From positions 868,001-932,000 of the forward strand of contig JADJXT010000001.1 in assembly GCA_016720115.1 (NCBI GenBank): DNA of 64,000 bases, read 5' to 3'. Of this stretch, positions 58,843-64,000 are shown one piece after another. The position numbers and the translations under genes were made by a program. Source of the DNA: Sphingomonadales bacterium (GTDB taxonomy: Bacteria; Pseudomonadota; Alphaproteobacteria; Sphingomonadales; Sphingomonadaceae). The notes below the pieces were generated by a model. The model was not told the origin of the DNA. It did not search any database and saw nothing but the letters and a program-made list of their open reading frames with translations. Every line of letters begins with the position of its first letter. Within the stretch, counting starts at the first letter, position 1.

Positions 58843-60042
58843 ATGGAGGAATGGCGGCGCGGTTGGCGCACCGTTTTGGGTGCAGCGCTGGCGGCAGCGA
58901 CGGGCGTCAACCTGCTCTATGTCGTCTTCAGCCTTTTCATTCCGCATTTGCAGAAAGAAACCGGCTGGACGCTGGGCCAGTTCTCCCAATTGCAGGCGAT
59001 TGTGGGGATCGGGTCGCTCGCCGCCCCACTCGCGGGATGGGCGATGGATCGCTATGGTTGCCGCAAGGTCTGGGCGGCTGGAATGGTGGCCATCGCCATG
59101 CTCTATCTTGTGGTGGGCTTCGCGCCCGTTGTTCCGGCGATATTTGGGGTATTGGTTTTCGCAACCGGCTTGATAGGGGTTGCGACTACTTCAATATCAT
59201 ACACCCGGGCGGTCAACAGCTGGTTCATTCAGCAAAGGGGCCTGGCGCTCGCGCTTTCGGCAACTGGCATCTCGCTGGCAGCCATTTTCCTGCCGCCCCT
59301 GCTGGAGCGTGTCATCGCGCTGGAAGGGTGGCGGGCCGGCTATTTCATGCTGGCAGCCTTGGCCATGCTCATCGGCCTGCCATCGATCCTTCTCCTTGTG
59401 GCCGATCCTCCCGCGCGAAAGGTCTAGGCGCTTGAAAGAACGGAAAAGGGAGAAGCCGGGCCCGATCCATTTTGGCGCAGCGGCACCTTCTGGCTGATCG
59501 CGATCAGCTATGTTGGCATCAACATGCCCGCGTCGGGGATACTCAGCCAGATGGTCCCGATGATGCTGGAAGAAGGGCTGACATCGACGCAGGCAGCCTT
59601 TGGCATCTCGGCTTTTGCTGCAGGGCAGTTTTTCGGCAGGCTTGCCTGTGGCTGGTTCCTGGATCGCGTGCACCCGCAACGCACCGGCTTTTTCTTCACG
59701 TTGATTCCGGCAATTGGTTGCGTGCTGTTGTGGCAGACCCAGAATTATTCCGCAGCGGCTCTGTTCGCCGTAGCGGCCATCGGTGTGCAGCAAGGGGCGG
59801 AGATTGACCTGATCGCTTATTTCGTTGCCCGCCGGTTCGGGATCGAACGTTATGGCGCGATCTACGGATGGATACAGGTTGCAGGCTGGATGGGAACGCT
59901 GTGCGGCATTTTGCTGTTCGGCAAGATTCACGACTGGACCGGCAACTATTCGCTTTTCCATGCCGGTGCTGTCTTCTCCTATGTCATCGCCGCAATCGCA
60001 TTCCTCTTTGTGCGGCTAAAACCTCAACGCGTCTTCACATAG
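58843..60042 (+). pseudogene. MFS transporter interrupted by an in-frame amber codon
   Basis: One reading frame of 400 codons for a 12-segment major facilitator. The first half (194 aa, ending PPARKV) covers six membrane segments with GWAMDRYGCRKV as the loop 2-3 motif. A TAG at 59425-59427 stops it. The same frame then continues without further stops as ALERTEKGEAGPDPFWRSG, TFWLIAISYVGINM and the second six segments to 60042. The stop lies in the central cytoplasmic loop; the first ATG after it (59524) would cut into segment 7. Sequencing error, stop suppression or a true nonsense mutation are the options. The 3' end overlaps the convergent phaC end by 19 bases. Confidence 0.82.
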
Positions 60043-61667
60043 CTGCCGGGCGCTTCTTCCAGCGCTTTCAGCTTGCCTTCACCCGGTTGGCGTGCGCTTT
60101 TGGCGGCGACCTGTTTGGGTGCCTGGGCCGACAGCCAGCCTAGCCAATCCGGCCACCAGCTTCCCTTCGTCTCTGTGGCGCCTTCGACATATTCGTCGAG
60201 GCTGGAGACCTTCGGGTCTTCGTTGAGCCAGTATTGATATTTGCCCTGCACCGGCGGATTCACGACACCTGCAATATGGCCGCTGCCGGCCAGCATGAAG
60301 CGCACAGGGCCCTTGAAATGGTCGCGGATTTTCCAGACGCTGGCTGCCGGCGCGATATGGTCCTCGCGGCCGGCCTGCACATAGGTCGGCGTTGTCACCT
60401 TGCGCAGATCGATCGGCGTGCCGAGCGCGGACAGTTCGCCGGGTTCGACCAGCTTGTTGTCCCGGTACAGGTCGCAGAGATAATCCTTATGCCATTTCGC
60501 AGGCAGGTTGGTGACGTCCCCGTTCCAGTGGAGCAGGTCGAATGCGGGGTATTCCTCCCCAAGCAAATAATGCTTGTTGATCGTTGACCAGATAAGGTCG
60601 TTCCCGCGCAGCAGATTGAAGGTCAGGGCGAGAAAGCGCCCGTCGAGAAAGCCCTGCTGCGTCGCGAGCGATTCGACCATCTTCAACTGATGCTCGTCGA
60701 TAAAATTGAGCAGCTCGCCGCTGCGTGTGAAGTCGACCTGCGCGGTGAAGAAAGTCGCGCTCTTCACCTTCTCGGCCTCGCCGCGTGCTGCAAGGATCGC
60801 CAGCGTCGCCGCCATCGTGGTCCCGGCAACGCAATAGCCGATAGTGTGTATGCTATCGACGTCAAGCGCGTCGCGGACGGTATCAATCGCATCAATCTGC
60901 GCGGCGATATAATCGTCCCACACCATATCGCGCATCGAGGCGTCGGCGGATTTCCAGGAAACGACGAAAACGGTGATACCCTGATCGACGCACCATTTGA
61001 TGAAGCTTTTTTCGGCTGTGAGGTCGAGGATGTAGAAACGGTTGATCCATGGCGGGAAGATTACCAGCGGGGTTTCAAATACCTTGTCGGTTGTCGGCGT
61101 GTACTGCAGCAGTTGATAGAGCGGCGTCTGGTGCACCACCTTGCCCGGCGTGCAGGCGATATTCTCACCCAGCCGGAAGGCTTGCGGATCGGTATGGGTC
61201 AATTGCCCGCGCTGCATGTCGGCCAGCATGTGGCTGACGCCTGACATCAGGCTTTGCCCCTTGGTCTCGATCGCCTTTTCAAGCGCGACCGGGTTGGTCA
61301 ACGGCGAGTTGGCGGGGCTCATCGCCTCGACCACCGTGCGCACGGCAAATTCCAGCTTCGCCTTGTCGGCCTTGGACAGATGCTCCATCGCATGTGCCGA
61401 GCCGATCATGTAGTCGGACATCAATTGATAACCCTGCCGCATCAGGTCAAATACCGGATGCTCCCATTGCGGGGCAGAAAAGCGGCGATCCTTGGGATTT
61501 ACCTTGTCATGGCCTGCCTTGGCGAGCGGTGCGAGCACTTCGCCCCAGGCATCCAGCGCATGTTTATAGGCGGTCAATGGATCAGCGGCACCAGCGCCGA
61601 AACCTTCAGCCATCTTGGCAAGCTGTTCAGGGTCCATCAGGGGCGGAATGTTCGGTGAATCGGCCAT
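60024..61667 (-). CDS. phaC: Class I polyhydroxyalkanoate synthase
   Basis: 547-aa synthase polymerising (R)-3-hydroxyacyl-CoA into PHA. The lipase-like box GYCVAGT holds the catalytic nucleophile Cys279; the Asp and His of the triad are in the C-terminal region (GREDHIAP and SGHIAGVVNPP). Length and the absence of PhaE support class I. The ATG at 61667 (MADSPN) is chosen; one at 61673 is two codons upstream. A TGC-rich palindrome lies 47 bases upstream. It is divergent from the helicase gene. Confidence 0.94.
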   Translation of the reverse strand: MADSPNIPPLMDPEQLAKMAEGFGAGAADPLTAYKHALDAWGEVLAPLAKAGHDKVNPKDRRFSAPQWEHPVFDLMRQGYQLMSDYMIGSAHAMEHLSKADKAKLEFAVRTVVEAMSPANSPLTNPVALEKAIETKGQSLMSGVSHMLADMQRGQLTHTDPQAFRLGENIACTPGKVVHQTPLYQLLQYTPTTDKVFETPLVIFPPWINRFYILDLTAEKSFIKWCVDQGITVFVVSWKSADASMRDMVWDDYIAAQIDAIDTVRDALDVDSIHTIGYCVAGTTMAATLAILAARGEAEKVKSATFFTAQVDFTRSGELLNFIDEHQLKMVESLATQQGFLDGRFLALTFNLLRGNDLIWSTINKHYLLGEEYPAFDLLHWNGDVTNLPAKWHKDYLCDLYRDNKLVEPGELSALGTPIDLRKVTTPTYVQAGREDHIAPAASVWKIRDHFKGPVRFMLAGSGHIAGVVNPPVQGKYQYWLNEDPKVSSLDEYVEGATETKGSWWPDWLGWLSAQAPKQVAAKSARQPGEGKLKALEEAPGSYVKTR

Positions 61668-61713
61668 GCACATTGCATAACCCAAGCCGCCAGAATGGCG
61701 AAGCAACTATTTA

Positions 61714-61728
61714 TTGTGCAGCGCAACA
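61714..61728. promoter_or_regulatory. phaC-upstream palindrome TTGTGCA-G-CGCAACA
   Basis: On the opposite strand it reads TGTTGCG-C-TGCACAA, differing in two positions from the phasin-proximal site. It lies between divergent phaC and helicase starts. Confidence 0.55.
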
Positions 61729-61780
61729 TAGACATTTGCTTAAATGTGGCGCATAAGGCGGCTTGAAAACTGGAACCCCA

Positions 61781-63562
61781 ATGACATTTGAAAACCTCCC
61801 CGCGCTTCTTGGCGAAGCGCTCACCGCGCGCGGCTATACCGCGCTCACCCCCGTGCAGTCCGCCGTCATCGCCGAAGACGCCGACAACCGCGACCTCATT
61901 GTTTCGGCGCAGACCGGATCGGGCAAGACCGTCGCCTTCGGTCTTGCCATGGCGCCGCAGGTGCTCGACGGCGGGCTGGTCAGCCTTGCACGCGAACCTG
62001 CCGCGCTGATTATCGCGCCGACCCGCGAGCTGGCGTTACAGGTCAGTCGCGAGCTGATGTGGCTCTATGGCAAGGCCGGCGTCCGCATCGCCACCTGCGT
62101 CGGCGGCATGGATGCCTCGAAGGAACGACGCAACCTTGCCACCGGCCCGCAGATCGTCGTCGGCACGCCGGGGCGTCTGCGCGACCATCTCGAACGCGGC
62201 GCGCTTGACCTGTCGGCGCTGAAAGTCGCGGTGCTCGACGAGGCGGACGAAATGCTCGACATGGGTTTTCGCGAGGAACTGGAAGACATCCTCAATGCGA
62301 CGCCCGAGGACCGGCGCACATTGCTGTTCTCGGCAACCATGCCCAAGCCGATTGTCGCGCTCGCCAAACGCTATCAGAATGATGCGCTGCGTATCTCGAC
62401 CATCGGCGAAGATCGCGGGCATGGCGATATCAGCTATCAGGTTGTCACCGTCGCCCCGCCCGACATCGAAAATGCCGTGGTCAACCTGCTGCGCCTGCAT
62501 GAAGCCGATACCGCGATCCTGTTTTGCGCGACGCGAGAGAGCGTGCGGCATCTTTATTCGAAACTGACCAATCGCGGCTTCAACGCCGTGGCGCTGTCGG
62601 GTGAGCATAGCCAGAGCGAGCGCAACCAGGCGTTGCAGGCGCTGCGGGATCGCCGCGCGCGTGTGTGCGTGGCCACCGACGTTGCGGCGCGCGGGATCGA
62701 CCTGCCCAATCTCAGCCTCGTGATCCATGTCGAACTGCCGCGCGACGCCGAAGGCTTGCAGCACCGTTCGGGCCGCACCGGGCGCGCGGGCAAGAAGGGC
62801 ACGGCGGTGCTGGTCGTGCCTTACCAGCGGCGCAAGCGCGTCGAATCGATGCTGCGCGGCGCGCGGATCGAGGCTGAGTGGATCAAGGTTCCGACTGCCG
62901 AGGATATTCGCGCAAAGGATCATGAACGGCTGCTCGAAACATTGCTGGCTCCAGTCGAGATCGATGAAGACGATCGCAGCCTTGGCGCCAAGCTTCTCGA
63001 AACGATGAGCGCGGAGGATGTTGCTGCGGCGCTGGTCCGCGCCCACCGCGCGAAGATGCCCGCGCCCGAGGAAATGCTCGACGACGGCAGCGGTGAACGG
63101 ACGAGGGAACACCATCGCGCCGGGTTCGACGATTCGGTCTGGTTCAAGCTCAACATCGGTCGCCGCAACAATGCCGACCCGAAATGGATATTGCCGCTGC
63201 TCTGCCGCCGGGGCGGGGTGACGCGCAACGATATCGGGGCGATCCGCATCGCCGCCGACGAAACCTATGTCGGCATATCGGCCGCCGCCGCGCGGCATTT
63301 TGCCAAGTCGGTCGCCAAGCCGGGGCATGACGAAGACAATGACGTCGCCATAATCGAGGCCGAAGGCCCGCCGCGCCAGGCCGCGCGCGAGAACAAGCGC
63401 AAGGGCAGGGCGAACGAAGCCACCCCGCGCCACAGCCCGCGTCCTTTCAAGGGTGGGCGCGGAGACGATGGCCCGAATGACGGGCAGCGCCCGTTCCGCA
63501 AGGGCAAGGCCCCTTCCAAACATGGCGTGAAGCACAAGACCAAGGGCAACAGGCCGCGTTAA
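61781..63562 (+). CDS. DEAD-box RNA helicase with DbpA-type RNA-binding domain
   Basis: 593-aa helicase. Motif I is SAQTGSGKT, the DEAD box is VLDEADEMLDMGF, motif III SAT and motif VI HRSGRTGRAGKKG are present. The C-terminal DbpA RNA-binding domain (NNADPKWILPLLCRRGG, then TYVGISAAAARHF) is followed by a very basic tail. DbpA- and CsdA-like helicases act in 50S ribosome assembly. The ATG at 61781 begins MTFENLPALL; an upstream in-frame ATG at 61763 is also possible. Confidence 0.9.
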   Translation: MTFENLPALLGEALTARGYTALTPVQSAVIAEDADNRDLIVSAQTGSGKTVAFGLAMAPQVLDGGLVSLAREPAALIIAPTRELALQVSRELMWLYGKAGVRIATCVGGMDASKERRNLATGPQIVVGTPGRLRDHLERGALDLSALKVAVLDEADEMLDMGFREELEDILNATPEDRRTLLFSATMPKPIVALAKRYQNDALRISTIGEDRGHGDISYQVVTVAPPDIENAVVNLLRLHEADTAILFCATRESVRHLYSKLTNRGFNAVALSGEHSQSERNQALQALRDRRARVCVATDVAARGIDLPNLSLVIHVELPRDAEGLQHRSGRTGRAGKKGTAVLVVPYQRRKRVESMLRGARIEAEWIKVPTAEDIRAKDHERLLETLLAPVEIDEDDRSLGAKLLETMSAEDVAAALVRAHRAKMPAPEEMLDDGSGERTREHHRAGFDDSVWFKLNIGRRNNADPKWILPLLCRRGGVTRNDIGAIRIAADETYVGISAAAARHFAKSVAKPGHDEDNDVAIIEAEGPPRQAARENKRKGRANEATPRHSPRPFKGGRGDDGPNDGQRPFRKGKAPSKHGVKHKTKGNRPR

Positions 63563-63565
63563 TCT

Positions 63566-63601
63566 ATACCCCTCCCGCTTGCGGGAGGGGTTAGGGGAGG
63601 G
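63566..63601 (+). repeat. Left unit of an empty palindromic repeat pair
   Basis: Contains CCCCTCCCGCTTGCGGGAGGGG with a TTAGGGGAGGG tail, starting just after the helicase stop codon. It matches the units around the DUF559 gene. Confidence 0.8.
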
Positions 63602-63632
63602 AGCGAGCGAAGCGAGCTTTGTGTCCTGTCAG

Positions 63633-63670
63633 CCCTCCCCCGGCCCCTCCCGCAAGCGGGAGGGGAGTAT
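63633..63670 (-). repeat. Right unit of an empty palindromic repeat pair
   Basis: Inverted copy of the unit at 63566-63601 (CCCCTCCCGCAAGCGGGAGGGG core). Only 31 bases separate the two, with no gene between, in contrast to the DUF559-containing pair at 37393-37843. Confidence 0.8.
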
Positions 63671-63760
63671 AAAGCCGGTTTTTCTGGCAAAAGGATGAAA
63701 CTTCGCGCATGAGGGCGGCTTCCTGAAACATTATTTCAACAGGGGAGCCACTGGAGTCCG

Positions 63761-64000
63761 ATGTCCGAAGAATTCTACCGCATGAAGCGCCTGCCGCCCT
63801 ATGTCATCGCTGAAGTCAATGCGATGCGTGCGGCCGCCCGTGCGGCGGGAGAGGACATTATCGACCTTGGCATGGGCAATCCCGATCTGCCGCCGCCGCA
63901 GCATGTGATCGACAAGCTGGTCGAGGTTGCGCAGAAACCCGATGCGCATGGCTATTCGGCATCGAAGGGCATTCCGGGGCTTCGCCGCGCGCAGGCCAAT
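63761..64000 (+). CDS. PLP-dependent aminotransferase, N-terminal part (cut by window end)
   Basis: First 80 codons of a class I/II aminotransferase. MSEEFYRMKRLPPYVIAEV, then DIIDLGMGNPDLPPPQHVIDKL and AHGYSASKGIPGLRRA give the N-terminal arm and the G-x-G-NPD segment typical of the group often annotated as LL-diaminopimelate or alanine aminotransferase (AlaC-like). The PLP lysine lies beyond the window, so substrate class cannot be fixed. An upstream GGAG is present in CTGGAGTCCG. Confidence 0.82.
   Translation, partial: MSEEFYRMKRLPPYVIAEVNAMRAAARAAGEDIIDLGMGNPDLPPPQHVIDKLVEVAQKPDAHGYSASKGIPGLRRAQAN

Noticed and set aside
62036..63535. Long open frame antisense to the DbpA-like helicase
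   Set aside because: All helicase motifs are on the plus strand; the antisense product has no motifs and biased composition.

Overview
The window looks like a chromosomal segment of a GC-rich alphaproteobacterium of the order Sphingomonadales (Sphingopyxis/Sphingorhabdus-like). Supporting features are two large TonB-dependent receptors, a SapC-family protein, a DUF4402 exported protein, the CpdR cell-cycle response regulator, a polyhydroxyalkanoate (PHA) gene set, a DbpA-type helicase, and palindromic intergenic repeats of kinds common in sphingomonad genomes. This assignment is inferred from gene content; no rRNA is present to test it.

Layout. 1-16.3 kb: housekeeping and catabolic genes (arfB, msrC, bpt, threonine ammonia-lyase, a hydroxyisobutyrate-dehydrogenase-like enzyme with an exported amidohydrolase, a TonB receptor, rhlE, a D-2-hydroxyacid dehydrogenase, sapC, cytochrome b561, an N-formylglutamate amidohydrolase-like gene, cpdR), with an unannotated small-RNA candidate at 14631-14730. 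16.2-21.1 kb: a tRNA-Val gene followed by a TonB receptor, a di-heme peroxidase and a TonB-like gene, bounded by a 16-bp direct repeat that begins in the tRNA 3' end; this is a candidate small genomic islet. 21.3-31 kb: a DUF4403 lipoprotein, an AraC regulator, a thioesterase, a MITE-like element with nested inverted repeats, rlmN, an IalB-like gene, a histidine phosphatase, dnaN, and the nitrogen pair glnK-amtB behind a sigma-54 promoter. 31-46 kb: small enzymes, tldD, an ABC ATPase, a DUF559 nuclease gene bracketed by inverted palindromic repeats, nadB, a YefM/YoeB toxin-antitoxin pair, DUF808, an M20 amidohydrolase, and the membrane quality-control cluster hflK-hflC-degP. 46-64 kb: apbC, an orphan molybdopterin hydroxylase subunit, hemH, phaB, murA, an SDR/isomerase pair with a divergent HxlR regulator, clpS, a phasin gene, a PimC/PimD-like acyl-CoA dehydrogenase pair, an MFS transporter broken by one in-frame amber codon, phaC, a DEAD-box helicase, and a truncated aminotransferase at the window edge.

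How the genes connect. phaB, the phasin and phaC lie within 11 kb and are interleaved with acyl-CoA oxidation genes. A 15-bp palindrome (TTGTGCA-N-TGCACAA type) occurs upstream of the phasin gene (two copies), upstream of phaC and inside the glnK-amtB control region, suggesting shared control of carbon storage and ammonium assimilation. A second palindrome (GACGTTTACGTAAACGTC) lies between the acyl-CoA dehydrogenase operon and the MFS gene and recurs in weaker form upstream of phaB.

No CRISPR array, rRNA operon, intact insertion sequence, integrase or prophage was seen. Mobile DNA is limited to the MITE-like element, the repeat-bracketed DUF559 gene and the tRNA-linked islet.
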